The position numbers were made by a program, and so were the translations under genes. Positions 1 to 7,706 of a stretch of 64,000 nt of DNA are shown piece by piece. Position 1 is the stretch's first letter. The number at the start of each line of letters is the position of its first letter. The stretch comes from Flavobacteriales bacterium UBA2669 (GTDB lineage: Bacteria > Bacteroidota > Bacteroidia > Flavobacteriales_E > Vicingaceae), in NCBI GenBank assembly GCA_002359215.1, contig DEMN01000007.1, positions 210,781-274,780 on the forward strand, written 5' to 3'. Below the pieces are notes generated by a model that saw only the letters and a program-made list of their open reading frames with translations, did not search any database and had not been told where the DNA came from.

Positions 1-14
1 GCAAATTTGATAAA

Positions 15-50
15 AAAAAAGACTGTCGTTCTAAAACGACAGTCTTTTTT
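15..50 (-). terminator. Intrinsic terminator of the acidic lipoprotein gene
   Basis: A 10-bp perfect stem (GACTGTCGTT / AACGACAGTC, arms 21-30 and 35-44) with a 4-nt loop is flanked by an A-run on one side and a T-run on the other. It can therefore terminate transcription in both directions. It lies 26 bases beyond the stop of the minus-strand lipoprotein gene, so that is its likely user here. Confidence 0.9.
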
Positions 51-75
51 ATAAGATTTAATCCTATCTTAATGC

Positions 76-330
76 TTATTCAGCAGTTTCTTCAGCAGGA
101 GCTTCAGTTTCTTCTTTTGGAGCTTCTTCTTCAGTAGCTTCTTCTTCAGTAACTTCTTCTTCTACTTCAGCAGTTGGCTCTTCTTCAACAGCTTCTTCTA
201 AGCCTTTCATTAAATCGTCAGCGATTTTTTGAGCTTCCGCTTCTGCTGCTGCTTTTTCTTCTTCTGATGGTCCGCATGCTACTAGAGAGAACATACCTGC
301 AACCATTAATAATGCTAATACTTTTTTCAT
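76..330 (-). CDS. Small Glu/Ala-rich acidic lipoprotein
   Basis: An 84-residue protein with a classic lipoprotein signal: a Lys-containing start, a hydrophobic stretch and the lipobox Leu-Val-Ala-Cys with Cys19 as the lipidated residue. The rest is almost entirely Glu, Ala, Thr and Pro, with repeated Glu-Glu-Ala/Val units. It is probably disordered or partly helical, strongly acidic and tethered to a membrane facing the periplasm. No enzymatic domain is visible. It is a stand-alone transcription unit with a consensus promoter upstream and a strong terminator downstream, which suggests substantial expression. I do not recognise a named family and the function is unknown. Confidence 0.8.
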   Translation of the reverse strand: MKKVLALLMVAGMFSLVACGPSEEEKAAAEAEAQKIADDLMKGLEEAVEEEPTAEVEEEVTEEEATEEEAPKEETEAPAEETAE

Positions 331-391
331 TTTAATTAATTGTTTTTGGTTATTGATTGATTTTTAGTTTTCTATTCGTCAAAATAGGTCA

Positions 392-421
392 CAAATGTAA
401 ACAAATATTCTTAAAATGCAA
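392..421 (-). promoter_or_regulatory. Consensus Bacteroidota promoter for the acidic lipoprotein
   Basis: On the minus strand a TTG -33 element (complement of 419-421) is followed by exactly 19 nt and then TACATTTG (complement of 392-399), a full match to the phylum-specific TAnnTTTG -7 element. Predicted initiation near position 385 leaves a leader of about 55 nt before the ATG at 330. The promoter sits between the end of the peptidase gene and this gene, so the lipoprotein is transcribed on its own. Confidence 0.8.
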
Positions 422-438
422 GGAGGAATTGAAAAAAA

Positions 439-1464
439 TTATTTTTCGTTGTAAATTACACCCAGAATGGTTTCTCCAACAATTTTTAAAGTGCTTTTAT
501 CTATTACATCCATATTATCATCATGAGTATGCCACGACTGATGAAAACTACCTGTACGTTCTTCAAAATGAATGATATCTATACTAGGTATTTTGGCAAT
601 TTCGTTTACAAATTGATGATCGTCAGTACCAACAAAATAAGTTTCTTTATCAACAAATACATGCTGGTGTCCTAACCTTTTGGCTACATCCCATACTTTT
701 CTGACAATATTAGGGGCATATCTCATAGAAATACTTTCTTTAGTAAATTGAGGATTTGCTCCACCAACCATATCAAGTAAAATTCCATAATCGGCTTTAT
801 ATCCAGGAATGTGAGGGTTTCTTGCCCAATATTGTGAGCCTAAACACCAAGTTTCTGCTGATGAAGGACTCATTAAACTTGAAGGTTGTCCGTAATCTTC
901 AGCATCAAAGAATATAATATCAATTCCAATTTCAGGTTGTGTAATGTTTATCTGACGAGCTACTTCTAACAAAATTCCCACACCACTTGCTCCATCATTT
1001 GCTCCTAAAATTGGTTTTGTTCTATCTTTATCATCATGGTCGGCAAATGGTCTGGTATCCCAATGAGCAAATAATAAAATTCTTTTTGTTGCAGCTGGAT
1101 TGTATGTTCCTATAATGTTTTTGATGGTAATGTTTTTTTTATTAAAAGTGGTAGCTTTTCCTTCTTGAATTTGGGTAGAAAAACCAAAAGAGGTCAATTT
1201 GGTTTTTAAGAAAACAGCACATTTTCCATGAGCTTCATTATTAGGAAAGCGAGGTCCAAAATCTACTTGCTGTTGTACATATAAGTAAGCAGAATCTTGA
1301 TTAAAATTAGGTTTTTCAAGTGGAATAAAAGCAGTTTTTACTGGTTTTTCCGGTTGTGTTATTTGTTGTTTTTCTTGTTTTTTTTCATCTTCACAAGAAG
1401 ATATAAAAAAACTAAATATTAATAAGAGAAATAGGTTAATTCTCCACAGTCCAATTTGAGCCAT
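439..1464 (-). CDS. M28-family zinc peptidase / glutaminyl-cyclase-like lipoprotein
   Basis: A 341-residue secreted lipoprotein (hydrophobic residues 9-21, lipobox Ile-Ser-Ser-Cys with Cys24). The catalytic domain carries the M28 metal-site pattern: His134 in HWDTRP, Asp157 in ANDGASG, Glu189-Asp190 in FFDAED, Asp231 in LLDMVGG and His314 near the end in WHTHDDN. This arrangement is shared by M28 aminopeptidases and by glutaminyl-peptide cyclotransferases, which use the same fold. The sequence does not tell me which activity applies. It should act in the periplasm or at the outer membrane on peptide N-termini. The start overlaps the end of cysS by 29 bases, so the two are probably co-transcribed. 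The overlap is long, but no better internal start precedes the signal sequence. Confidence 0.88.
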   Translation of the reverse strand: MAQIGLWRINLFLLLIFSFFISSCEDEKKQEKQQITQPEKPVKTAFIPLEKPNFNQDSAYLYVQQQVDFGPRFPNNEAHGKCAVFLKTKLTSFGFSTQIQEGKATTFNKKNITIKNIIGTYNPAATKRILLFAHWDTRPFADHDDKDRTKPILGANDGASGVGILLEVARQINITQPEIGIDIIFFDAEDYGQPSSLMSPSSAETWCLGSQYWARNPHIPGYKADYGILLDMVGGANPQFTKESISMRYAPNIVRKVWDVAKRLGHQHVFVDKETYFVGTDDHQFVNEIAKIPSIDIIHFEERTGSFHQSWHTHDDNMDVIDKSTLKIVGETILGVIYNEK

Positions 1465-2911
1465 CTTTTGAGTCTTGAATAGTAATGTTTAATTTTTTTA
1501 GTTCATCTCTGATTAAGTCTGAGAGTTCCCAATTTTTAGATGCTTTTGCTTCATGTCTAATATTCATGACTATATTCATGATACCATCTAAATAATCATT
1601 TTTAGCAGTTGAGCTTTCTTTTTGTAAACCAAAAATGTCAAAAATAAAATTATTATATAAAGCTTTTAGTTTTGTTAAATCTTTAGCTGTTATGGTAGCT
1701 TTTTCGCTTTTTATATTATTTATGATTTTAACACCATCAAATAAGTTAGCAATAGTTACGGGGGTATTAAAATCATCATTCATGCTTTCGTTGGTTTTAT
1801 TAATAAACGCAACAATATCAAATGATGTAGTAGCTGAAGGCATAATTTCGTCTAATGTTTCGATGGCAGTCATCATTCTTGCATATCCTTTTTCGGCAGC
1901 CTGTAAAGCTTCGTTAGAGAAATCTACGGTACTTCTATAATTGGCTTGTAAGAAGAAAAATTTAACCACCATTGGTGAGTAGCCTTTTTCTAGTAAAGGA
2001 TGGCTTCCTGCTATTAGCTCAAGTGGTAAGAAAGAATTACCTAATGATTTACTCATTTTGGTTCCATTTACAGTAAGCATATTTCCGTGCATCCAATATT
2101 TTACAGGATGTTCGTTTCCACTACCAACAGATTGAGCAATTTCACATTCATGATGTGGAAATTTTAAATCCATACCACCTCCATGAATATCAAAAGATTT
2201 ACCTAAATATTTAGTACTCATTACAGAACATTCTAAATGCCAACCCGGTACGCCAATCCCCCAAGGAGAAGGCCATTTCATAATGGTATTTTCGGAGGCT
2301 TTTTTCCAAAGAGCAAAATCAGCAAAGAATTTTTTGTCTGTTCCACCTTCTAGCTCTTCTCTAGTATTTTCAATGAGTTCATCTAATTTCCTACCAGAAA
2401 GTTCTCCGTAATTATATTTTTCAGCATATTTTTTCACATCAAAATACACTGAACCGTTTATTTCATAAGCATAGCCATTTTTTATGATGTCTTGAATCAT
2501 CTCAATTTGCTCTATAATATGACCTGTTGCTGTAGGTTCTATACTTGGAGAAATTAAGTTAAATAATTTGGTAACATCATGGAAACTGTTGGTGTATTTC
2601 TGAACAATTTCCATGGGTTCGATTTTTTCCAATCGGGCACGCTTTTCAATTTTATCTTCTCCGGCATCTGCATCATCAACTAAATGTCCAACATCAGTTA
2701 TGTTTCTTACATATCGCACTTTATAACCTAAAAATTTTAAATATCTATACACAATATCGAAAGTAATGAAGGTTCTAACATTTCCTAAATGTACTTCATT
2801 ATATACAGTTGGACCGCAAACATAAAGTCCAACAAAAGGAGGAGAGAGTGGTTCGAAAATTTCTTTTTTAGAATTTAAGCTATTATAGATTTTCAATCGA
2901 TTTTCAGACAT
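1436..2911 (-). CDS. cysS: Cysteinyl-tRNA synthetase
   Basis: Charges tRNA-Cys with cysteine in the cytoplasm. The 491-residue length is normal. The class I HIGH-type motif is HLGN at 41-44 after GPTVYN, and KMSKS is at 285-289. The four zinc ligands that select cysteine are in place: Cys32, Cys228, His253 and Glu257, with the same spacing as in E. coli CysS. The C-terminal DALR-like region ends in a lysine-rich segment. It is the first gene of a two-gene unit with the downstream M28 lipoprotein, whose start lies inside the cysS end. A terminator immediately upstream separates it from the MORN protein gene. Confidence 0.98.
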   Translation of the reverse strand: MSENRLKIYNSLNSKKEIFEPLSPPFVGLYVCGPTVYNEVHLGNVRTFITFDIVYRYLKFLGYKVRYVRNITDVGHLVDDADAGEDKIEKRARLEKIEPMEIVQKYTNSFHDVTKLFNLISPSIEPTATGHIIEQIEMIQDIIKNGYAYEINGSVYFDVKKYAEKYNYGELSGRKLDELIENTREELEGGTDKKFFADFALWKKASENTIMKWPSPWGIGVPGWHLECSVMSTKYLGKSFDIHGGGMDLKFPHHECEIAQSVGSGNEHPVKYWMHGNMLTVNGTKMSKSLGNSFLPLELIAGSHPLLEKGYSPMVVKFFFLQANYRSTVDFSNEALQAAEKGYARMMTAIETLDEIMPSATTSFDIVAFINKTNESMNDDFNTPVTIANLFDGVKIINNIKSEKATITAKDLTKLKALYNNFIFDIFGLQKESSTAKNDYLDGIMNIVMNIRHEAKASKNWELSDLIRDELKKLNITIQDSKDGSNWTVEN

Positions 2912-2950
2912 GTTTAAATTTTTGGTAAAAATAATGTTAATCTATAAAAC

Positions 2951-2987
2951 AAAAAACCCAACTTTTATTAAAAGTTGGGTTTTTTTT
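2951..2987 (-). terminator. Intrinsic terminator after the MORN-repeat gene
   Basis: A perfect A-rich/T-rich stem (arms 2951-2966 and 2970-2985, core CCCAACTTTT / AAAAGTTGGG, 3-nt loop) is flanked by runs of A and T. It lies just past the stop of the minus-strand gene ending at 3008 and upstream of cysS, insulating the two. It would work in either direction. Confidence 0.9.
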
Positions 2988-3007
2988 AATATTCAATAAT
3001 TATAAAA

Positions 3008-3892
3008 TTAATCTTTGGGAAGTGGTGCTTCACCAATATATCTTCCGTTTTTAATTAATTCAATACTAATTAAAATTCCGTTTTCATCATATTTGTAGTT
3101 TTTTCCATCCATTAAACGGTAGTTTTTAAATAAACCATCTTTTGATATTTGTTTGTCTTTGTTGTATAGTTTGTGCTGTCCATTTCCGTCAAAAATTCCT
3201 TTATTTACATCTTCAGCTTTATCAACTTTAACTATTTTAACGGGGTCTTTTTCAGCTGTTGTTACTTCTTTGATAGGAGTCTTGGGTTCATATAATTTAG
3301 TGTTAGTTACATCTAAATTCCCATCAACAAAAACTTTCTCAGCTTTTAATGAACCATCAGGGTAATATTCAGTTACTTTCTCTTCTTTACCTTCTTTAAT
3401 TTCAGCAACAATCATAACTGCTCCATCTTCATAATAATACTTTTGTTCACCATCTCTTTTACCTTTTTCATTAAAAATAAATTCTTGTGCGATTTCACCA
3501 TTCGGATGTTTTCTAACAAATTTACCAACATTTCTGTTGTTTTTCCATTCTCCTTCTTCTTCTAATTCTCCATTTTCGTAGTAAGTTTTGTAATATCCAT
3601 TTGGTCTACTATTTACATAAGCAACTTCACTTTTTGTTTTACCATTCGGATAAAACATTTTCCATATACCTTGTTTACGACTATTTTCGTAATCGCCTTG
3701 TTCAACTACTTGGTCTGGTTGATAATCAGGAAGTTTTTTCATTCTTCCGAAGATTTTCCAAAAACCTTGTTTAAGGTTGTTTTCGTCTATATAGTTGATA
3801 GTATCTCCATTTATTATTTCAAACTTCTGTGCCGCTACACTAATGTTTGAAGAGATAAAGACTATGATAATTATGTAGTATATATATTTCAT
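3008..3892 (-). CDS. Exported MORN-repeat (YwqK-like) protein
   Basis: A 294-residue protein with an N-terminal signal sequence (about residues 1-21, ending near VAAQ). It is built from successive MORN-like repeats of the type G-x-W-K-x-F/Y-Y-x-N-G-x: QGFWKIFG, QGIWKMFYPNG, NGYYKTYYENG, KFVRKHPNG, DGEQKYYYEDG, TEYYPDGS. A less regular tail ends in a further repeat (LMDGKNYKYDENG). Databases often label such proteins YwqK-family antitoxins, but in Bacteroidota they are usually exported proteins of unknown role. I see no toxin partner here, so I do not call it an antitoxin. A TAnnTTTG-type -7 element (TATTTTTG, complement of 3925-3932) lies 33 bases upstream, and a terminator follows the gene. 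Confidence 0.82.
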   Translation of the reverse strand: MKYIYYIIIIVFISSNISVAAQKFEIINGDTINYIDENNLKQGFWKIFGRMKKLPDYQPDQVVEQGDYENSRKQGIWKMFYPNGKTKSEVAYVNSRPNGYYKTYYENGELEEEGEWKNNRNVGKFVRKHPNGEIAQEFIFNEKGKRDGEQKYYYEDGAVMIVAEIKEGKEEKVTEYYPDGSLKAEKVFVDGNLDVTNTKLYEPKTPIKEVTTAEKDPVKIVKVDKAEDVNKGIFDGNGQHKLYNKDKQISKDGLFKNYRLMDGKNYKYDENGILISIELIKNGRYIGEAPLPKD

Positions 3893-4090
3893 TAAAATGA
3901 AGTTTAATGGAACGTAAATTTAAACAAAAATAACAAATAAATAAAATCTTTTAGATTAACATGTCATATTAATCGACAAAAATCAACATTGTACTTTAAC
4001 GATTCAAAAACTAAAAAGTTTCAAATTAAGAACTTAAAAATATAATTTATTCATAAGGGCAATAAAAAATCATGCCAATTAATAAGATTT
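3893..4090. other. Intergenic region, mostly featureless
   Basis: A 198-base AT-rich gap between the end of the DUF420 gene and the start of the MORN-repeat gene, both on the minus strand. The only feature I can point to is the possible -7 element at 3925-3932 for the MORN gene. I see no hairpin terminator after the DUF420 gene and no small ORF. Confidence 0.5.
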
Positions 4091-4597
4091 TTAAACATAA
4101 TATGGTGAAATCATCCAATAAACGATAACACCTGAAATTGCTACATATAGCCATAATGGGAATGTTATACGTGCTATTTTCTTATGTTTATCAAATTCTT
4201 GTAAAAGTGCTCTATTGTAGGTTATTAATACTAAAGGAATAATAGTTACAGATAATATAATATGAGAAATTAGTATAATTAAGTAAATGATTTTTGTTGA
4301 CTCATCTCCACCAAACTTTGTTGGATCTGAACTGATATGGTAAGCTACATACATTATTAAAAACACAGCAGACAATGCTAAGCTAGTTTTCATTAAAATT
4401 TCATGGACTTTTCTATTGCCTTTTTTTATGGCTATTACAGCAAATAGTAAAGTGAAAACAGTAATGGAATTAATTCCTGCGTAGATGGGTGGAAGAAAAC
4501 TAAGTGGTTCTACATTAGGAAGTTTAACGTTAAACAAAATAGCAACTGCTAAAGGTAATGCAATTGAAATAACAATGATAAGTGTTTTGTTTTTCAA
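4091..4597 (-). CDS. DUF420 membrane protein (cytochrome-oxidase assembly-type)
   Basis: A 168-residue membrane protein with about five hydrophobic segments and conserved histidines at helix ends (HEILMKTSL, YHIS, SHIILS, DKHKKIAR). This matches the DUF420/YozB pattern. Members of the family (CtaM in Gram-positive bacteria) are needed for maturation of heme-copper oxidases. The position five bases downstream of heme O synthase supports a role in cytochrome oxidase biogenesis. The oxidase subunits themselves are not in this window. The family call is fairly secure; the assembly role is inferred from the family and the neighbour. Confidence 0.82.
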   Translation of the reverse strand: MKNKTLIIVISIALPLAVAILFNVKLPNVEPLSFLPPIYAGINSITVFTLLFAVIAIKKGNRKVHEILMKTSLALSAVFLIMYVAYHISSDPTKFGGDESTKIIYLIILISHIILSVTIIPLVLITYNRALLQEFDKHKKIARITFPLWLYVAISGVIVYWMISPYYV

Positions 4598-4602
4598 GTC
4601 TA

Positions 4603-5490
4603 TTAGTTTTTATCTATTAAAAGAATAGCTAATGATGACACAAGATAAAGGTAAGACATTAACATTATTTTTAGGGCATATTTATCATCTTGTGTTTTCA
4701 CCAACTTTATTGCCGGAAAAACCATTAGTGCAGCAAGTATAAAAAGTGTTATAGTTGCAATTCTTCCAGAGATATTAAAATATTCGGGTAAAAAGCTTCC
4801 ACTAAATAACACTAAAGCACTTAGAAGAATAATTATAGAAGTCGTTTTGTTTTTTTTGTTGAAAGGCAACATTTTCAATTCCGCTTTTTTGTAATCATTA
4901 TCTAATTTCCAAGCTATAGCCCAAAAATGAGGAAATTGCCATAGAAATTGAAGCGCAAATAAAATTCCTGCTTCTAAGCTAAAAAAACCTGTTGCAGCAA
5001 CCCAACCTAACATTGGGGGAATAGCTCCCGGAAAAGCTCCAACAAAAACAGAGTAGGTAGTGATTCTTTTTAGAGGAGTATAAATTCCGGCATAAGTTAC
5101 TATAGCTAAAGCTCCTAAAATTCCACTAAGTGGATTAATGCCAAACCATAAAATAAATACACCAACAATTCCCATCAATAGAGAAATTATTGAAGCATGA
5201 ACTATTGACATTTTCTCGTCTGGAAGAGGTCTGTTTTGTGTTCTCTTCATTAGTTTGTCGGTATCTTTTTCAAGGACTTGGTTTAATGCGTTTGAACTAG
5301 CAGTAATTAAAAAACCTCCTAAAATCAGCCAAAAAAGTGTCGTGTAATTAATGGTTTGAACACCGATAAAATAACCTAAAACAGCTGATAAAACAACATA
5401 AGATGTAAGTCTGAATTTAAACAAATGAGCATAGCTCACAATTCTTCCAGCTAAAGGAAGTGCAGCTATTTTTGTTTTTACTTGACTCAT
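4603..5490 (-). CDS. cyoE: Protoheme IX farnesyltransferase (heme O synthase)
   Basis: An integral membrane prenyltransferase that adds a farnesyl group to heme b to make heme O for heme-copper oxidases. The 295-residue UbiA-family protein has about nine hydrophobic segments. The first prenyl-diphosphate/Mg site is clear, NxxxxxDxDxxMxRTxxRPLP at about residues 66-91 (NALNQVLEKDTDKLMKRTQ then NRPLP), and a second polar loop follows (DNDYKKAELKMLPF). It is the first gene of a pair with DUF420. A TAnnTTTG-type element (TATTTTTG, complement of 5521-5528) lies about 30 bases upstream, without an obvious -33 partner. Confidence 0.96.
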   Translation of the reverse strand: MSQVKTKIAALPLAGRIVSYAHLFKFRLTSYVVLSAVLGYFIGVQTINYTTLFWLILGGFLITASSNALNQVLEKDTDKLMKRTQNRPLPDEKMSIVHASIISLLMGIVGVFILWFGINPLSGILGALAIVTYAGIYTPLKRITTYSVFVGAFPGAIPPMLGWVAATGFFSLEAGILFALQFLWQFPHFWAIAWKLDNDYKKAELKMLPFNKKNKTTSIIILLSALVLFSGSFLPEYFNISGRIATITLFILAALMVFPAIKLVKTQDDKYALKIMLMSYLYLVSSLAILLIDKN

Positions 5491-5558
5491 GTTTGTTCTT
5501 TAGTTTTATTGTTGGGTGTACAAAAATATAAAAATTAACTATTTATACATTATAAGCT

Positions 5559-6725
5559 TCAATAAAGTTTTTCAATAGAGGTGTCTTGAGTTAGTTTTAA
5601 TTCTTCTAAGTTGATGTTAGTCAGTAAGTTTATTCCCGGTTTTTTTTCTTTAGTAATTGAGCCAAATTGACTTTCAATATTGAGGTATTTTGCTCCGTTA
5701 TAGGTTGCCCATTTGATGAGTTTTTCTAATGAGATTGGGGTATTTTCAGTAATCATTTTTAATTCTTCTAACACAGAAAGTCTATCATTACTGGCTAAAC
5801 TATCGGTACCTATTGTGCAATTTTCGTTTTCAAACAAAGTAAAATCAGGAAGCGTGTTTTCTATATACAAATTGGCTTTGGGACAAAAACACCAATAAAT
5901 AGGAATATTTTGTTGCTTAGCATAAGCAATATCATCTTTTGTTGTATACGTATTGTGAACTAATAAAAGCGATGTTGCATTTTTAAAATAAGGAAGATAA
6001 TGTGCTAAAGAGCCTTCTTTTTTACTTTCCCAAGTGGTTACTTTAGGATTAAAAGCAGCCATTTGTTCATATAACTTTCCTGATTTTTCTTTAAAAAAAG
6101 CTCCTTCAGAGCCAGTCTCTTGGTTGTGAATAGTAAAAATACCACTTTCTTGAGAAGCAATAAATTTTAGTAATGATTTTGAAACAGAGTAAGGAGCATG
6201 AGGAACAATGCTGATTTGTTTGTTATTAAAATAAGTAGCTTTTAGTTCTGCTACTTTATCAAAGGCATTTTTGGCGAGTTCATCGGCTATTTCAAATATT
6301 TCTAAAAAAGTATGGTAATAAATATTTTGTTTTTCTTTTAGCTGAAAAGTACTATTTCCGTTGGCAATATCTCCCACGGCTACAATGCCATTTTGTAGCA
6401 TCTCCTTTTCAGCATTAGTAATAGCTGCTTGCTTTTCTTCTTCAGAAAAATTATTTCTTTTTTGTACCAATTCTTTGACAAAACCGGGTAAGGTGGTTTT
6501 TTGTGAGATTTTATTTTTAAGATATGAAAGCTCTAAATGACAATGTGTATTTATAAACCCCGGACAAATAACACCTTCGTATTTTTTTACATTATCAAAA
6601 CTTAAGGTTGAATTTTTTGGATTAATAACATCTACTATAGTTCCATCATTTTTAATAAGGATGATGCCGTTTTTTATTGGAGCAGCATTTCCTGTAAAAA
6701 TATAGTCGGCAGTTATTTTATGCAT
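5559..6725 (-). CDS. Amidohydrolase-family metal-dependent deaminase/hydrolase
   Basis: A 388-residue cytoplasmic enzyme of the amidohydrolase superfamily, in the subgroup containing SsnA, chlorohydrolases and adenosine or aminofutalosine deaminase-like proteins. Mononuclear metal-site residues are visible: His61 and His63 (NTHCHLE), His200 and Glu203 (HNQETG), His257 and Asp308 (GTDSLASND). The N-terminal beta-sandwich half (GVICPGFIN) and the C-terminal part (KKPGINLL) complete the composite domain. It probably deaminates or hydrolyses a heterocyclic substrate, but nothing in the neighbourhood identifies which. Its mRNA would begin with a stem-loop at about 6750-6778. Confidence 0.85.
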   Translation of the reverse strand: MHKITADYIFTGNAAPIKNGIILIKNDGTIVDVINPKNSTLSFDNVKKYEGVICPGFINTHCHLELSYLKNKISQKTTLPGFVKELVQKRNNFSEEEKQAAITNAEKEMLQNGIVAVGDIANGNSTFQLKEKQNIYYHTFLEIFEIADELAKNAFDKVAELKATYFNNKQISIVPHAPYSVSKSLLKFIASQESGIFTIHNQETGSEGAFFKEKSGKLYEQMAAFNPKVTTWESKKEGSLAHYLPYFKNATSLLLVHNTYTTKDDIAYAKQQNIPIYWCFCPKANLYIENTLPDFTLFENENCTIGTDSLASNDRLSVLEELKMITENTPISLEKLIKWATYNGAKYLNIESQFGSITKEKKPGINLLTNINLEELKLTQDTSIEKLY

Positions 6726-6749
6726 TAGTTTATTATTTATTGTACCTCT

Positions 6750-6783
6750 AAGAAAACTAATCGAAACTTAGTTTTCTTTTTTT
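6750..6783 (+). terminator. Hairpin with T-tract between the divergent amidohydrolase and kdsB genes
   Basis: An 11-bp perfect stem (AAGAAAACTAA at 6750-6760, TTAGTTTTCTT at 6768-6778, 7-nt loop) is followed on the plus strand by an uninterrupted T-run to 6783, the form of an intrinsic terminator. No plus-strand gene ends here. On the minus strand the same hairpin falls at the predicted 5' end of the amidohydrolase mRNA, since a -7 element TACTTTTG is the complement of 6784-6791. It may therefore be a 5'-end stem-loop, a block to antisense transcription, or both. Confidence 0.55.
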
Positions 6784-6826
6784 CAAAAGTACTATTTTTA
6801 CAAAGTAGTAAATTAAAAATATATAC

Positions 6827-6885
6827 ATGAAACGACCATGAGTAAAATTTTCTCACAATAGAAGATGATTATTTAGGAGTTACAT
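6827..6885 (+). ncRNA. Candidate structured leader element, copy 1 (upstream of kdsB)
   Basis: This 59-nt element has a close relative at 30287-30346. Both begin with ATGAAACGACC and end with GGAGTTACAT. The two ends can pair as AUG/CAU, AAC/GUU and CC/GG, separated by an A-A mismatch and a GA/A internal loop. Between them this copy has a hairpin with arms ATTTTCT (6847-6853) and AGAAGAT (6860-6866) and loop CACAAT. The first 15 bases also read as a mini-ORF, Met-Lys-Arg-Pro-stop. The element ends 24 nt before the kdsB ATG. I do not recognise it as a known riboswitch family. The fold was done by eye. Confidence 0.55.
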
Positions 6886-6909
6886 ATAAAAAACAATAAA
6901 TATACACAT

Positions 6910-7635
6910 ATGAAAATTTTAGGCATCATTCCATCTCGATACGCATCTACAAGATTTCCCGGAAAGCCATTGGTAGAGATTAAAGGAAAATCGATGATAC
7001 AAAGAGTGTATGAACAGTCAAAAAAAGCGACTTGTTTAAGTGATGTAATTATTGCTACGGATGATAAAAGAATATACAACCATGCACGAGCACTAAATTT
7101 TAAAGTAGTTTATACAGATGCAGCTCACCAAAGTGGGACAGACAGGTGCGCTGAAGTGCTGAATAACCTTAATGCAGATTACGATGTGGTGATAAATATT
7201 CAAGGCGATGAACCTTATATTAATCCTGAACAGATTGATGAAGTTGGCAGCTGTTTTGAAGATTTGAAAACGGATATTGCTACCTTAGGCAAGAAAGTAA
7301 CCAAGCAAGAAGAACTTTTTAATATCAACAAACCTAAAGTAATTAAAGCTGTTGATGATTTTGCCTTGTATTTTAGTCGCCAAACCTTACCTTTTTTAAG
7401 AGGGGTTGAAGAAAAAAATTGGTTAACCCATCAAGTATTTTTTAAACATATTGGTATTTATGGCTATAGAGCTGAAGTGTTGAAAGCAATAACTAAATTA
7501 CCGATGTCGAGCTTAGAAAAAGCTGAAGGCTTGGAGCAGTTGCGATGGTTAGAAAATGGCTATAAAATTAAAGTGAAAGAAACTTTCCATGAAGCTATTT
7601 CTATTGATGTTCCTGAAGATTTGAATTTGATTTGA
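6910..7635 (+). CDS. kdsB: 3-deoxy-manno-octulosonate cytidylyltransferase (CMP-KDO synthetase)
   Basis: Activates KDO with CTP to give CMP-KDO, the donor for the LPS inner core. The 241-residue length is typical. The nucleotide-binding signature is at the N-terminus (IIPSRYASTRFPGKPL), followed by ATDDKRI, an SGTDR segment, NIQGDEP, the KHIGIYGYR region and a C-terminal IDVPEDL. It stands alone on the plus strand, divergent from the amidohydrolase. Its leader carries the repeated ~60-nt element at 6827-6885, so expression may be controlled after initiation. I see no consensus TAnnTTTG promoter just upstream of that element. Confidence 0.97.
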   Translation: MKILGIIPSRYASTRFPGKPLVEIKGKSMIQRVYEQSKKATCLSDVIIATDDKRIYNHARALNFKVVYTDAAHQSGTDRCAEVLNNLNADYDVVINIQGDEPYINPEQIDEVGSCFEDLKTDIATLGKKVTKQEELFNINKPKVIKAVDDFALYFSRQTLPFLRGVEEKNWLTHQVFFKHIGIYGYRAEVLKAITKLPMSSLEKAEGLEQLRWLENGYKIKVKETFHEAISIDVPEDLNLI

Positions 7636-7668
7636 TGCGGGAAGCAAAAAATCTTTTAAAACTAAGCC

Positions 7669-7697
7669 TTGTTTTCTTTTAAAAATTTATAACTTCG
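7669..7697 (+). promoter_or_regulatory. Near-consensus promoter for the HU/SPOR gene
   Basis: TTG at 7669-7671, an 18-nt spacer and TAACTTCG at 7690-7697, which is one mismatch from TAnnTTTG. It lies 9 bases before the ATG at 7707, so the transcript would have little or no leader. The -7 element is part of a small inverted repeat (AACTT, 3 nt, AAGTT). Confidence 0.5.
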
Positions 7698-7706
7698 TAA
7701 GTTGTT

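Noticed and set aside
3008..3892. Antitoxin of a toxin-antitoxin pair (usual database label for YwqK-like proteins)
   Set aside because: The protein has a signal peptide and only MORN-type repeats, and no toxin-like gene is adjacent. The label does not fit an exported protein.
7690..7703. Operator made by AACTT-CGT-AAGTT before the HU/SPOR gene
   Set aside because: Only five paired bases, overlapping the -7 element; too short in AT-rich DNA to stand out.
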